Source of the DNA: Arenibacter sp041392165 | GTDB lineage: Bacteria > Bacteroidota > Bacteroidia > Flavobacteriales > Flavobacteriaceae | Length of the DNA stretch: 64,000 nt | NCBI GenBank assembly: GCA_041392165.1 | Contig: JAWKMN010000002.1 | Coordinates: 496,001 to 560,000, forward strand | Direction: 5' to 3' | In this document: positions 36,566-45,510 of the stretch, piece after piece | Layout of the letters: every line of letters starts with the position of its first letter | Numbering within the stretch: position 1 is the first letter of the stretch | Program-made: the position numbers and the translations under genes | Notes under the pieces: generated by a model | Told to the model about the DNA's origin: nothing | Seen by the model: the letters and a program-made list of their open reading frames with translations, nothing else | The model's database searches: none

Positions 36566-36599
36566 GACGCCCCCTATTTTAAAGAGGGGCGTTCTTTTA
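36566..36599 (+). terminator. Terminator after the small basic gene
   Basis: ACGCCCC (36567-36573) pairs with GGGGCGT (36586-36592) around an A/T loop and is followed by TCTTTTAT. It closes the transcript of the small basic gene; a convergent gene ends at 36643. Confidence 0.7.
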
Positions 36600-36642
36600 T
36601 AAGAAAATTATTGGTTTAATACATTCGTCATCAACTATTCCC

Positions 36643-37257
36643 TTACCTTTTTTGGGATACCGGAGCAACTAAATTAGGGTCGTGGGGAATGGTGGAAAGG
36701 TCAAATTCTTTACGGGATTCGCTTCCTTGGGCATCATAGGATGCCAATACTAAATCTAAATAACTTTTTTCTATAATGCTTTTGTCCTTGTCGTAAATAT
36801 CGTTATATTCATACGCAGGAAGTGCCTTGTAAGCATAGACTTTACCATTGTCAAAACTGTATTCTTCCACGCGATCGGTTACATCTATTCTTTTATACCC
36901 ATATTCAAATTTATCGAACAATTTTAATTCCTCATGGGTTAAAAAATACAATATACAGTTTAATCGTATATCCTTATTTTCTATGATATTCAGAAAAATA
37001 GACTTTTCATATGGTAAGGCACTGTTGTTTTTAAGGTAAAAGGAATCATAGTTGATATATTCTGCAGAAAAATTTGGGTCGTTATTGGGGGCAACAAAAT
37101 TCCAAGCGCGCTGCATGCCTCTAAGATGTATCCAATAAATGGGGTCCTGGTATTTTCTTCCCAGAATGTCCTCAATACTCTCCAAGGAAGACAGCATGCC
37201 ATAGCCTATCATACCCACTTTGTTGTCTTTGATTTTTATAGTCGGTTTTTTATTCAT
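36643..37257 (-). CDS. Gamma-glutamylcyclotransferase-like protein
   Basis: A 204-residue protein (ATG at 37257; an upstream TTG is in frame). The N-terminal VGMIGYGMLSSLESIEDILGR corresponds to the YGSL nucleotide-like loop of the GGCT/AIG2 fold, with WIHLRGMQRAWNF after it. LFDKFEYGYKRIDVTD matches the catalytic Glu region of that fold (E-x-x-Y-x-R-x-x-V). Cyclotransferases of this kind convert gamma-glutamyl compounds to 5-oxoproline, but the substrate here is unknown. The C-terminal 50 residues look family-specific. Assignment is from motifs only. Confidence 0.5.
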   Translation of the reverse strand: MNKKPTIKIKDNKVGMIGYGMLSSLESIEDILGRKYQDPIYWIHLRGMQRAWNFVAPNNDPNFSAEYINYDSFYLKNNSALPYEKSIFLNIIENKDIRLNCILYFLTHEELKLFDKFEYGYKRIDVTDRVEEYSFDNGKVYAYKALPAYEYNDIYDKDKSIIEKSYLDLVLASYDAQGSESRKEFDLSTIPHDPNLVAPVSQKR

Positions 37258-37490
37258 GTTTTTACATCCCAATGTTGTGGAACCAAGTATGGTTGGGGTT
37301 TAAATAGTAAAATAGGGATTTCTTCTATTCATGACCAAAGTCTTGGATATATTTTTGTAACAAGGAAATATGGCCAAGGAATGGTTAATATCTTCATCCA
37401 ATTATATTGGTAATTCTATCCCTGTTCAATATACATTATGACAATTATTTCCAAATTTAGTCCAATCTTGTCAATGTTTTGTAGGTAGCA

Positions 37491-37946
37491 CTAAAATATT
37501 TCATCCAATGCCTTGGTCCTATAATGGAATATTTCGTTAAGCTTTCTTTTAATTATTAGGGAATTGGCCACAGTTCCCAAGAGGCCCAATGGCGGTTGAT
37601 AACTTACTATATCTGTCATTAATGTCCCCTTTTCGGTAGGTTGGATCATATGCTGGTGATGCCAGATCTTATAGGGTCCAACCCTTTGTTCGTCAACAAA
37701 GTAACTATTCTCCTTTAAGTGGGTAATTTCGGTAATCCATGTTGTTTTAATTCCGAACAAGGGCGAAACTTTATAGCATATAATCATTCCAGCATACATT
37801 TTGGAGGGTATATGCTTTGAAGTGATATCAAAGCCCATATAATCCGGGGTTATTCGTTTTAGATTGGTGGGGTCGGAAATAAATTTCCATACTTCGTCTA
37901 GACCGGCATTGATTTCCTGTGTTTTTTTAAATTGATAAAATCCCAT
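37491..37946 (-). CDS. SRPBCC / START-like fold protein
   Basis: A 151-residue cytoplasmic protein of the polyketide cyclase/dehydrase-like group. Features are YQFKKTQEINAGLDEVWKFI, SDPTNLKRITPDYMGF, WITEITHLKENSYFVDEQRV and GPYKIWHHQHMIQPTEKGTL, ending in a long amphipathic helix. This pattern is typical of lipid- or hydrophobic-ligand-binding SRPBCC proteins. No catalytic residues can be assigned. It lies on the same strand as the cupin gene upstream, but a strong terminator separates them. Confidence 0.85.
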   Translation of the reverse strand: MGFYQFKKTQEINAGLDEVWKFISDPTNLKRITPDYMGFDITSKHIPSKMYAGMIICYKVSPLFGIKTTWITEITHLKENSYFVDEQRVGPYKIWHHQHMIQPTEKGTLMTDIVSYQPPLGLLGTVANSLIIKRKLNEIFHYRTKALDEIF

Positions 37947-38103
37947 AAAATGTTTTTTGTATTGCTGGACAAACTCTTTGACTATTTTAGCTATTACTCA
38001 TTTAATTGGTTAAAAAAACAAGTGATTTTTTGTTTTAAAGATACGGCCATCTTAATTCCTTTCCTACATGATGGTCCAAGTAATGAGATTTGAAAAAATG
38101 GAA

Positions 38104-38134
38104 CAAAAAAACCTTCCATTTTTTATGGAAGGTT
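38104..38134 (-). terminator. Strong terminator after the cupin gene
   Basis: AACCTTCCAT (38110-38119) pairs perfectly with ATGGAAGGTT (38125-38134) with a 5-base loop. On the minus strand the stem is followed by a run of seven T (A-run at 38105-38111 on the plus strand), a textbook rho-independent terminator for the gene ending at 38155. Confidence 0.85.
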
Positions 38135-38154
38135 GTAAACTATATAGATTGCAT

Positions 38155-38700
38155 TTATACAAAGGTAATGCCTTGCTTTGCACATATTTCAGCTACTTTT
38201 TGAAAATCCGGAGGCCCCACCGGGAGCTGTGCCAATTCTTGAAACATAAATTCTATACCGGAAGGGAAAGCAGAAGTAATCATTTTGGCCATTTCCGTAC
38301 CAACTACTTTCCAGGAATGTGGGATGTTTTTTGGAGCAAATGCAACATCGCCCTCTTTTAAAATGGTGGTATTCCCATCGACCATTATTTCTACCTGTCC
38401 CTTAATTACCCTAAATATTTCATCTTCCTTGGTATGGATATGTGGGGGTATGCCAACTCCCGGTCCCACATTATCCACCCATTCCACTATCTGGTTTCCT
38501 GTTTCACTACCAACCAGTTTATGGGTCTGTATATCCCCAATTACATTTAAAACCCTGCCTTCCCCATCCGTTACAATTCTCGGTTCGGTTTTAGTGGTAT
38601 TGCGGTGGTTTGCGGTGGCCGACTGGCATTGTACCATACCGGGCATCATTACTATGCCCATTCCTATTCCAGATGCTTTTAAAAATTTTTTCCTATCCAT
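38155..38700 (-). CDS. Exported cupin domain protein
   Basis: A 181-residue protein with an N-terminal export signal (DRKKFLKASGIGMGIVMMPG; lipobox-like GMVQC at about 21-25) and one cupin barrel. The metal motif is visible as PPHIHTKEDEIFRVIKGQVE and, on the second strand, FAPKNIPHSWKVVG, giving two His, one Glu and a further His. Cupins of this type are dioxygenases, isomerases or binding proteins; nothing here fixes the reaction. The frameshifted AraC gene next to it on the same strand (38788-39592) ends 87 bases upstream and could regulate it. Confidence 0.85.
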   Translation of the reverse strand: MDRKKFLKASGIGMGIVMMPGMVQCQSATANHRNTTKTEPRIVTDGEGRVLNVIGDIQTHKLVGSETGNQIVEWVDNVGPGVGIPPHIHTKEDEIFRVIKGQVEIMVDGNTTILKEGDVAFAPKNIPHSWKVVGTEMAKMITSAFPSGIEFMFQELAQLPVGPPDFQKVAEICAKQGITFV

Positions 38701-38787
38701 AATATTGTTTTTAGAATTGGCAAATTAGGAGAATACCTAAAACAGGGGAATGCGAAAATCAGGGTATATCCTTAGATTTTGCGGTCT

Positions 38788-39592
38788 TTAGTTTTCTCTA
38801 AGCATGGATGGGGTAATTCCGGTATGTTTTTTAAAAAAATAGCTGAAATAATCGGGAGAGGAGAAGCCCATTTCAAAACAGATCTCTTTTATGGTTTTAT
38901 CTGTAAATTTCAATTGGTGACGAGAGTTCATTATTCTTTTCTCGGTAATGATCGCCTTGGCGCTTACCCCAATGGTTTCTTTTAAGCATTCATTTAAATA
39001 GTTGTCGGAAACGTTGAGTAAATTGGCATAGTCACTCACTTTGTGGTATTTGGAAAACCACTGGTCCACCAGTTTTTTAAATTTATAAACGATTGTTTTT
39101 TTTGCGTTGTTTTCCGATATGACCGATTTAATATTGCACTGTCCATCGCAATAAATAAAAATGGTATTCAATAAGGAGAGGATGGCATCGTCCTTGTGGT
39201 TGAGTTCTGATCCTATCAGCTCGTCCAGCATTTCCAAAATAGACTGAATCCTTTTTTCTATACCAGGGGAGAGATTTATTTTAGGAATTGCATCTGAAGT
39301 AAAAAGCCTTATTTCGTTAATATGGAGTTTACTTAACAATGGGTTGTCCAATATCTCTTGGGACAAATACAAAATATATCCGGAGGATGCATCGGTATTC
39401 CCCCTTAATAATTTCCAATTGATATCAGGGTGGAGAAAAAAAAATTGAATTTGATACATTTTTATATGGAACCTTGTCTATTTCAAGTGCTTTTACTCCG
39501 TTTTGAATCCAGAAAACCGAATAATATCCCTTCATTTTTTTGGAGGTGGTTTTGTTTACTATACGTAATACTTTTACGGCTTCAGGACCCAT
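38788..39592 (-). CDS. AraC family regulator, frameshifted in a homopolymer
   Basis: The 3' part (from 39459 down) encodes 223 residues with a clear C-terminal AraC DNA-binding domain (KVSDYANLLNVSDNYLNE, KTIKEICFEMGFSSPDYFSY, KHTGITPSMLREN). Upstream, a neighbouring frame from an ATG at 39592 encodes the missing N-terminal sensing domain (YYSVFWIQNGVKALEIDKVP) and runs into the same region at NSIFFF. The two frames join at a run of nine A (39436-39444); one more base there would restore a protein of about 268 residues. So the gene is either an indel mutant or a sequencing error. It is transcribed towards the cupin gene. Confidence 0.8.
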
Positions 39593-39930
39593 AGATAAAG
39601 ATATAATTCGCTCCGCACAGGTGTTTGTTAAACAGCACAGATTTTCCCGATGTAAAATTTGATGTATAAATATGCGAAATCTTTAGTGGATTAACAAGGT
39701 TAGTAGGTTATATCTCTATGGAATCCCTAGGGGGAACGGGTGTTCATGGCATAACGATGTATGTTAACCTCGGTTTCCATGTTCATTGTTATTAATGGAT
39801 AGTTTAGGGCAATGCTGTCCCCTTGAATCTGTTGGTCAATCGGTCTGGCCTGGAAAAGACAGGGTTTGGACTATATTTTATTGATAATCAACTGTATATG
39901 TTTTGTTTTAAAGGAATCCGGGTTGGGTTA
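39593..39930. other. Intergenic stretch without identified features
   Basis: These 338 bases lie upstream of the AraC gene and downstream of the VOC gene on the minus strand. I see no gene, strong hairpin or recognisable RNA. It is AT-rich and presumably holds the AraC promoter near its left end. Confidence 0.5.
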
Positions 39931-40278
39931 CTATTGGTCCGACCATACGGCCAGTTCGTTCCCGGAAGGATCTATAAAATGAAATCTTCGTCCACCTGGA
40001 AAAGAAAAAATATTTTTGGAGATTTCACCACCAGCTTGGACAATTTTGTTCTTTATCAAAACAAGATTTTTGTGATATAAAATAACTAGCGCTCCGTTTA
40101 CTATTTCATTTTCGGTTTTTTCAAAGCCTCCTTCCAGTCCGCTCTTGGAAAAAGCTACGTAATTGGGACCATAATCTGTAAAATCCCAAGAAAAGGCCTT
40201 ACCATAGAATTTCTTTGTTTCTTCCATATCCTTTGTCTGGAACTCAACATAATTGATGTGGTTGTCTATTGCTGTCAT
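39931..40278 (-). CDS. VOC (glyoxalase/bleomycin-resistance) superfamily protein
   Basis: A 115-residue single-domain VOC protein. The opening NHINYVEFQTKDMEETKKFY and the closing GGRRFHFIDPSGNELAVWSD are characteristic of the 27/PhnB-like subgroup. Metal-binding His near the start and Glu near the end are present (HINYVEF, GNELAVW). VOC proteins are isomerases, dioxygenases or binding proteins; the reaction is not predictable. It is followed on the minus strand by the AraC and cupin genes, and preceded by the PLP decarboxylase 95 bases upstream. Confidence 0.88.
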   Translation of the reverse strand: MTAIDNHINYVEFQTKDMEETKKFYGKAFSWDFTDYGPNYVAFSKSGLEGGFEKTENEIVNGALVILYHKNLVLIKNKIVQAGGEISKNIFSFPGGRRFHFIDPSGNELAVWSDQ

Positions 40279-40372
40279 TTAGGTAGGTTGTTGGATTACC
40301 AATTAATTTAGTTCATTGTTGTTAGAGCTGCCATGTGGGTAGGGATGAAATGCATTACTTTCCAATTTTAGT

Positions 40373-41863
40373 TTATTGTGCCGATAGTTTTTGATGTATT
40401 TCTTTTCCTTCCCTTACTATTATTTCAATGATTTCCTCAATGTCTTTTTTTGAGGTCCTAAAATTTACAATACACCCCCGGAGGCAATATTTATGATTTA
40501 CTATGGCGTTGGAGAGAAATACCTGCCCACCTAGCTGTAAGTGGTCCAACAGGGCTTCATTTAAGGTGTTCAAGTATTTTTCATTCCCATCGGACGTATC
40601 GCCATACCCCTGAGGTACAAACCTTAGGGTAGTAATGCTCAAACTCTGGGTAATAGCTTCCAATTCCTCATGATCTTTTGCCAGTTGAAATAATAACCGG
40701 GATAACCCAATATCTTCGCGGATCATTTTTAAATAACCATTTCTGCCCACTTGCCTTAAGGCCATCCAAACTTTTAAAGCTCTAAATCCTCGCGAGTTCT
40801 GTAATCCGTACTCATAAAAATTCAATGCTTGGCCATGGTCATTTTTACTAAAATTGTAATACTCTGGATGTGAACTATAGGTGTCGGTGAGGTGTTTGGG
40901 GTTTTTTACCAAAGTACACCCTGCTTCCAACGGACTATAAAGCCATTTATGGGGGTCAAGTGCTATGGAATCTGCCTCCTGAAGGCCATGGAACATTTGT
41001 TTTAATTCCGGAACGATTGCTGCAGGAATGCCATAGGCACCATCTATATGAAACCATAAATCATAGGTCTTGCACAGCGAGGCAATGTTTTTTAGGTTAT
41101 CTACGACTCCTGTACTTACATCTCCGGCCGTTCCTACGACCATAAAAGGTTGATGACCATTTTTTAGATCCTTTATTATGGTTTTTTCCAAGAGATCGAT
41201 GTCCATTTTATTTGTGGTTTCTGTTGGGATCCATCTAATGGATTTTGATCCATGTCCAAAAAGTATAGCTGCCTTTTCTATCCAGGTATGTGTGGTTTTG
41301 GAACAATAGATCAATAGTTTTTTTGAGGTAGAGCTAAGGCCGTCTTCTTTAATTTTTTTTGGTGCTTTTGCAGTTCGTGCCGCTAAAAATGCGGTAAAAT
41401 TTGCCATATTGCCCCCACTTACCAATATTCCGCCATAGTCTTTCGGGACTCCGATGAATTCTGCCAGCCATTGTATGGTTTGCTTTTCAATTGCTGTTGC
41501 CATGGGACTCAATATGTGGGCACCCACATTGGGGTTTACCGATGCTGCCAATAAATCGGCCAACATTCCAATAGGTGCTGGGGAAGAGGTGATATAACCC
41601 ATAAATTTTGGATGGCCGTTGAGCAGGGAATGTTGCATCAATAATTCTGCGGTATTGGAAATGATATTTTCTGCAGGACTGCCATTGTCCGGAAGGGAAG
41701 TGATGCCCAATATTTTTTGTAGCTCTTTTGGTGATTCACCGGGGGTAACCGGGTTTTGGGCTACGGAATCCAAAAACTCGGCAATTCTATCTACCAACCC
41801 ATACGCCATATCTTTAAATTGCTCTTTACTTATTTCCAGAGGGGAATGTCGATGACCGGTCAT
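40373..41863 (-). CDS. Pyridoxal-phosphate-dependent amino acid decarboxylase, group II
   Basis: A 496-residue fold-type I PLP enzyme of the aromatic-L-amino-acid / glutamate decarboxylase group (PF00282). The ATG at 41863 was chosen; the frame is open 20 codons further from a TTG. Landmarks are NGHPKFMGYITSSPAPIGML, ILVSGGNMANFTAFLAAR, the cofactor pocket FHIDGAYGIPAAIV, and the PLP lysine at about residue 306 in SIALDPHKWLYSPLEAG. Possible substrates are aromatic amino acids, but related enzymes differ widely. It is a single cytoplasmic gene with no transporter nearby. Confidence 0.92.
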   Translation of the reverse strand: MTGHRHSPLEISKEQFKDMAYGLVDRIAEFLDSVAQNPVTPGESPKELQKILGITSLPDNGSPAENIISNTAELLMQHSLLNGHPKFMGYITSSPAPIGMLADLLAASVNPNVGAHILSPMATAIEKQTIQWLAEFIGVPKDYGGILVSGGNMANFTAFLAARTAKAPKKIKEDGLSSTSKKLLIYCSKTTHTWIEKAAILFGHGSKSIRWIPTETTNKMDIDLLEKTIIKDLKNGHQPFMVVGTAGDVSTGVVDNLKNIASLCKTYDLWFHIDGAYGIPAAIVPELKQMFHGLQEADSIALDPHKWLYSPLEAGCTLVKNPKHLTDTYSSHPEYYNFSKNDHGQALNFYEYGLQNSRGFRALKVWMALRQVGRNGYLKMIREDIGLSRLLFQLAKDHEELEAITQSLSITTLRFVPQGYGDTSDGNEKYLNTLNEALLDHLQLGGQVFLSNAIVNHKYCLRGCIVNFRTSKKDIEEIIEIIVREGKEIHQKLSAQ

Positions 41864-41994
41864 ATTGTTCTTGATATTAATGGTTTGCAAATTCAAATTC
41901 TCGGTTAATAAATTAATGTACAAGCCTTGGAGGTACTGCTGCCAATGATAGTTCTTTTTTGATAGCTCGGATTATACCATCATTGATTTATTTT

Positions 41995-42708
41995 TTATTC
42001 AAAATATTCCATTACACCATCGGCAATGAGTTTGTGGCCTTCTTTATTGGGGTGGTTTACTTGAGACATATATTTTGAAATGCTATCTCCTGCAAGTGCT
42101 TTTTCTTTGAACAATTTTAAACTATCCATAAATCCAACCTTATTTTCTATGGCCAATTGCCGGATCTGTTTTTGGTGCTGCTCTAATACATTATCTGTTT
42201 CCATAATGTTTATTCGCTGGTCCGGGGTAGGGGTCAGAAGAATTATTTTAATGTTCTGGTCCAACGCTTTTCTAATCATGGAATTCCAAGCTTCATAGGC
42301 CTTTTCAAGGCCAATTCCAGTGTCATTTAATGCATAATCCAAGAAAAGTGCATCAGGCTTATGTATGAGGACTTCAGCTTCAAGTCGTTTCGCACCGCTA
42401 ACAGAATTCTCTCCCCCAATGGAGGTGTTTATAATGTTGATTACGGCATAGGGGTAGAGTTCCTTTATTCCTTTCAATACTTGAAAAGGATATGCATCCA
42501 GAGTGTTTACAGTAGGAGTCTTGAAATAGCCGGCAGGAACCGAATGCCCATGGAATATTAGATTCACCGTCCGGTTCTGGGGCCATTTTTTTGTTAGCTC
42601 AACTTTTATTTCTTTTAAATAATCGTTAGGGTCGGCAACCGGATTTTGTGTTCTTGCTTTCCATGAAATTAGTATCAATAGAAAAAAAATTATTTTTAAT
42701 TTTCTCAT
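41995..42708 (-). CDS. Exported SGNH/GDSL-type hydrolase
   Basis: A 237-residue secreted esterase-like enzyme. The ATG at 42708 opens a signal peptide (KLKIIFFLLILISWKA, cleavage near ARTQ). SGNH blocks are LIFHGHSVPAGYF (nucleophile Ser, with GHS instead of GDS), NTSIGGENS (Gly), DYALNDTGIG (Asn) and VNHPNKEGHKLI (catalytic His). Members act on acyl groups of carbohydrates or lipids, which would fit carbohydrate processing, but the substrate is unknown. Confidence 0.88.
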   Translation of the reverse strand: MRKLKIIFFLLILISWKARTQNPVADPNDYLKEIKVELTKKWPQNRTVNLIFHGHSVPAGYFKTPTVNTLDAYPFQVLKGIKELYPYAVINIINTSIGGENSVSGAKRLEAEVLIHKPDALFLDYALNDTGIGLEKAYEAWNSMIRKALDQNIKIILLTPTPDQRINIMETDNVLEQHQKQIRQLAIENKVGFMDSLKLFKEKALAGDSISKYMSQVNHPNKEGHKLIADGVMEYFE

Positions 42709-43099
42709 TTTTAATATCACATCAAAAATTACTTAAATATACTCCAAAGTGGCTTAAAACCATTCACATAGAAAGGAAATTGGTGCTATTTTGTATTGAT
42801 TTGTCTGTAAGGCGATCTGGAGTGAATAATCTCCGTTATAAATATATTGTTGTGAGCTGGGATTCTATTTATTTTATACTTTGGTTATTCTTCATGAGGT
42901 AGAGTGTCACGGCTCCATTGACCCATATTTTTGGATAGGGTAATGGCCTAGTGCAAGTTCTGGATAAAGCTTATTGTTTTGGTGAACGAAAAGGCAAGCA
43001 GGTAAATGATAGTGCTAGTGCATTTAAAAAATATAAGGATTATATCTATTCCGAACATCCTTTCTATATATTTGCGGGGTATTTGATAAAAGAAAGCGT
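42709..43099. other. Divergent intergenic region
   Basis: The 391 bases between the SGNH gene and ppnP contain no supported gene. The overlapping open frame to 42902 has no coding character. The right end carries a promoter-like element for ppnP at 43067-43074; otherwise I see nothing. Confidence 0.5.
43067..43074 (+). promoter_or_regulatory. Candidate -7 element for ppnP
   Basis: TATATTTG fits TAnnTTTG and lies 25 bases before the ATG at 43100. No clear -33 TTTG is seen at proper distance. Confidence 0.35.
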
Positions 43100-43381
43100 A
43101 TGATCTCGAGTAACGAATATTTTGATGGAACGGTAAAATCTCTGGGGTATACCTCTGCCAATGGAAAATCCACCATAGGGGTCATGGAACCAGGAGAGTA
43201 TGAATTTGGCACCTATTCCAAGGAAACCATGATAGTGGTAGAAGGGGAATTGATTGCTTTGTTGCCGGGGGAATCCGAATGGCAATCTTTTAAGGCCGGT
43301 ACTTCCTTTAAGGTAGCCGCCAAGAGTTCCTTTAAGGTGAAGTCGGTTGGGCAAACTTCCTATTTGTGCCAGTACGAATAG
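43100..43381 (+). CDS. ppnP: Pyrimidine/purine nucleoside phosphorylase PpnP
   Basis: A 93-residue cupin-fold enzyme (DUF1255) that phosphorolyses several nucleosides to the free base and ribose 1-phosphate. Family landmarks are all present: FDGTVKSLGY, STIGVMEPGEYEFGTYSKE, MIVVEGELIALLPGESEWQ, FKAGTSFKVAAKSSFKVKS and a final SYLCQYE. Length equals the usual 93-95 residues. It is a stand-alone gene, convergent with the following VOC gene. Confidence 0.93.
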   Translation: MISSNEYFDGTVKSLGYTSANGKSTIGVMEPGEYEFGTYSKETMIVVEGELIALLPGESEWQSFKAGTSFKVAAKSSFKVKSVGQTSYLCQYE

Positions 43382-43448
43382 TTTATATAAATTTTTAATT
43401 ATCCTTTTTATGTAGGCAGATCCCTAATGGGAAGTCCTTTTTATTTTA

Positions 43449-43886
43449 TTATAGGATCTGGTTAAATTCCAATTTTTCGCCGTCCAGTCCCCGTATAGCA
43501 AAATATTTACAACCTTTTTCCCAGAAACTGAGGAATACCGGATTATCTTCTACCATGGTAAATCCGGCTTCCTTAAGCTCGTTAAAGGCTTTTTCAATAT
43601 CGGTCACATCAAAGGCAATATGGTCTAGGTGGCCATCTTTGCGCGACTTTAATGCTGCCATGTCCTTTTTGGTTACTTGATAGAGTTCAATGATTACGCC
43701 CTGGCGTTCCATCATGGCTACAAGTATGGAATCGTTTTCTTCGGGTACATCTACGTGAGAAGCCATTATCCGCTTAAAGCCAAGGGATTCATAGAATTTT
43801 ACGGAAGCCTTCAAATTGGAAACAGGTAGGCCTAGGTGTTGCAGTCCATTAAAATTGTCTTGGAGAAATGGTGTGGTTTTTGGCAT
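43449..43886 (-). CDS. VOC family protein, methylmalonyl-CoA epimerase-like
   Basis: A 145-residue glyoxalase-fold protein with two beta-alpha-beta-beta-beta modules. The first begins FNGLQHLGLPVSNLKASVKF (metal His), the second holds GHLDHIAFDVTDIEKAFNEL (His) and ends LDGEKLEFNQIL (Glu). The spacing resembles methylmalonyl-CoA epimerase and lactoylglutathione lyase relatives, but these cannot be told apart here. ATG at 43886. No partner genes for propionate metabolism are near. Confidence 0.85.
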   Translation of the reverse strand: MPKTTPFLQDNFNGLQHLGLPVSNLKASVKFYESLGFKRIMASHVDVPEENDSILVAMMERQGVIIELYQVTKKDMAALKSRKDGHLDHIAFDVTDIEKAFNELKEAGFTMVEDNPVFLSFWEKGCKYFAIRGLDGEKLEFNQIL

Positions 43887-44054
43887 GGTGTTGAAGATGA
43901 ATTTAGTATGTTAAGATAGTGAATTATTGAGGCTTTAGATCGGTTGGGAGATAAGAAATGGGTATAAATCATATTTTTCAGCCAAAAAGTTTGATCAAAA
44001 TATGGGTCTATAGTTATTCAGGGCCATGTATTTTGGGTATGATGTATAGGGTTT

Positions 44055-45266
44055 TTATGGAATGGTCAGCGGGTGTGTCAATCGTCCATATAGTGCTAGC
44101 CGCTGTCCTGAAATATTTCCCGGACCACATTCCTTTAGTGAATTTAGTATGGCCATATCCTTGTAGTGGTTATAGGCCATATACAATGCATTTATCCTAT
44201 TTATCGTAAAGCAGTGCGATTTTATCGGGTTGTTTATTACGTACATATACGCTTGGAAAAGCGAGGCCGATCCATCATTTTCAACCTGATCATATAACGA
44301 ATTATCCCCAAGTCGTTTTAAAAATTCGGCATGGGCGGTGAGGTGTTCAATATGTGTCATGGTATATCCGGTACCGCTTCCGTTGGAAGGTAAATGATCA
44401 CCATCAATAGGGTCCTCCCCCCTCCTTATTTCTTCAGGTATTGCACCGTTGGGCAAGATGCCCCATAAGGCTACTTTGGCATCCATTTTCCAATCCAAGG
44501 AAGTTTTTAAACGACCAAGCTGATATTGATTATGCGATTCGAAGGCTGCCTTGGGCGACAATTTTTGAGTTATTGGACTTATTTCGGTTAGCAGCCATTC
44601 TTTCCGGTCCATGAGGTAATATGAAATAAGTGCGGCTGAAAAGGAGGCTGCAACTCCCCAGTTGTTTTTTCTGGTCCTGCTGGCCCAGGCTACTTTTGGG
44701 TACATTACATCCCGTAACCAGATTTGATATTGGAGTTTATCTTTTTCAGCCCAACCTGTCCACCCCTCCAAGAGATCCGCTGCATAAATATAAGGTGTGC
44801 CTCCACGGGCCAGGTTTAGTATTCCCTGGGCTCCCCAATGAAAATCATGATGTTCCGCATTTCTGTATCCATGGGTACGACTAAGATCCAAGATAAGGGT
44901 TTTGGCTTTTTCCGCATAATCTTTGTTGCCGGTCAGATGCCAGGCCAATGCGGTGCCATAGGCCAATTTTCCTCCGTCGGAACTTAGCTGGACAGGGTCT
45001 TTGGAACTGCGATCGGTAATTATAACCTCCTTTTTCAATGGGGGCCAGGCTGATGAGGCCTGCATTAAACTGTCTATATATCCTAGGAAAATAGTGACAT
45101 TGGTACTATGGGGCTCAATTCCTGAAGCGGCCATTTCTTTGATTTTGGACAACTCCATTGTAGAAACAAGGATTCCTTTTGAGGGATCCATTTTTACTTT
45201 TTTGTTGGGCAAACTGTTACAGGAAAACAGGACAGACAGACTTATAATAATTGTGAAATATTTCAT
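44055..45266 (-). CDS. Alginate lyase family lipoprotein (PL5-like)
   Basis: A 403-residue lipoprotein (MKYFTIIISLSVLFSCNS, lipobox LFSC) with an all-alpha (alpha/alpha) barrel of the Alginate_lyase family (PF05426). Conserved parts are GKLAYGTALAWHLTGNKDYA, HDFHWGAQGILNLARGG, RTRKNNWGVAASFSAALI (the NNW motif at the active site), NGAIPEEIRRGEDPIDG and GTGYTMTHIEHLTAHAEF. It should depolymerise uronic-acid polymers such as alginate by beta-elimination, at the cell surface or in the periplasm. Neighbouring ThuA and sulfatase genes support a polysaccharide role. It is divergent from the ThuA gene. Confidence 0.88.
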   Translation of the reverse strand: MKYFTIIISLSVLFSCNSLPNKKVKMDPSKGILVSTMELSKIKEMAASGIEPHSTNVTIFLGYIDSLMQASSAWPPLKKEVIITDRSSKDPVQLSSDGGKLAYGTALAWHLTGNKDYAEKAKTLILDLSRTHGYRNAEHHDFHWGAQGILNLARGGTPYIYAADLLEGWTGWAEKDKLQYQIWLRDVMYPKVAWASRTRKNNWGVAASFSAALISYYLMDRKEWLLTEISPITQKLSPKAAFESHNQYQLGRLKTSLDWKMDAKVALWGILPNGAIPEEIRRGEDPIDGDHLPSNGSGTGYTMTHIEHLTAHAEFLKRLGDNSLYDQVENDGSASLFQAYMYVINNPIKSHCFTINRINALYMAYNHYKDMAILNSLKECGPGNISGQRLALYGRLTHPLTIP

Positions 45267-45510
45267 GGGTAATTCAATCTTGTTAATCGTACGGCCAAAA
45301 TTATGGTTTTGCCTTAAATATACTTTATATTTATGGTGTAGGTCCGCTATCTGTACCTTTTTTATAAGGGTAAAAAGGTATTTGTAAAACCGGGGGGGGA
45401 GAACTAGTTATCCTGCTTTTTGGATACCCGGTAAGGCCATGGCTTACCCTATTTATTACTTCTAAAGAACAGGGGATGTGTTAATGTCTACCTCTTAATA
45501 ATTGCCAATT

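Noticed and set aside
39823..40080. 85-codon plus-strand frame overlapping the VOC gene
   Set aside because: Mostly antisense to the VOC gene, which has clear family motifs.
42648..42902. 84-codon plus-strand frame in the SGNH-ppnP spacer
   Set aside because: Overlaps the SGNH signal-peptide region on the other strand and has no coding character.
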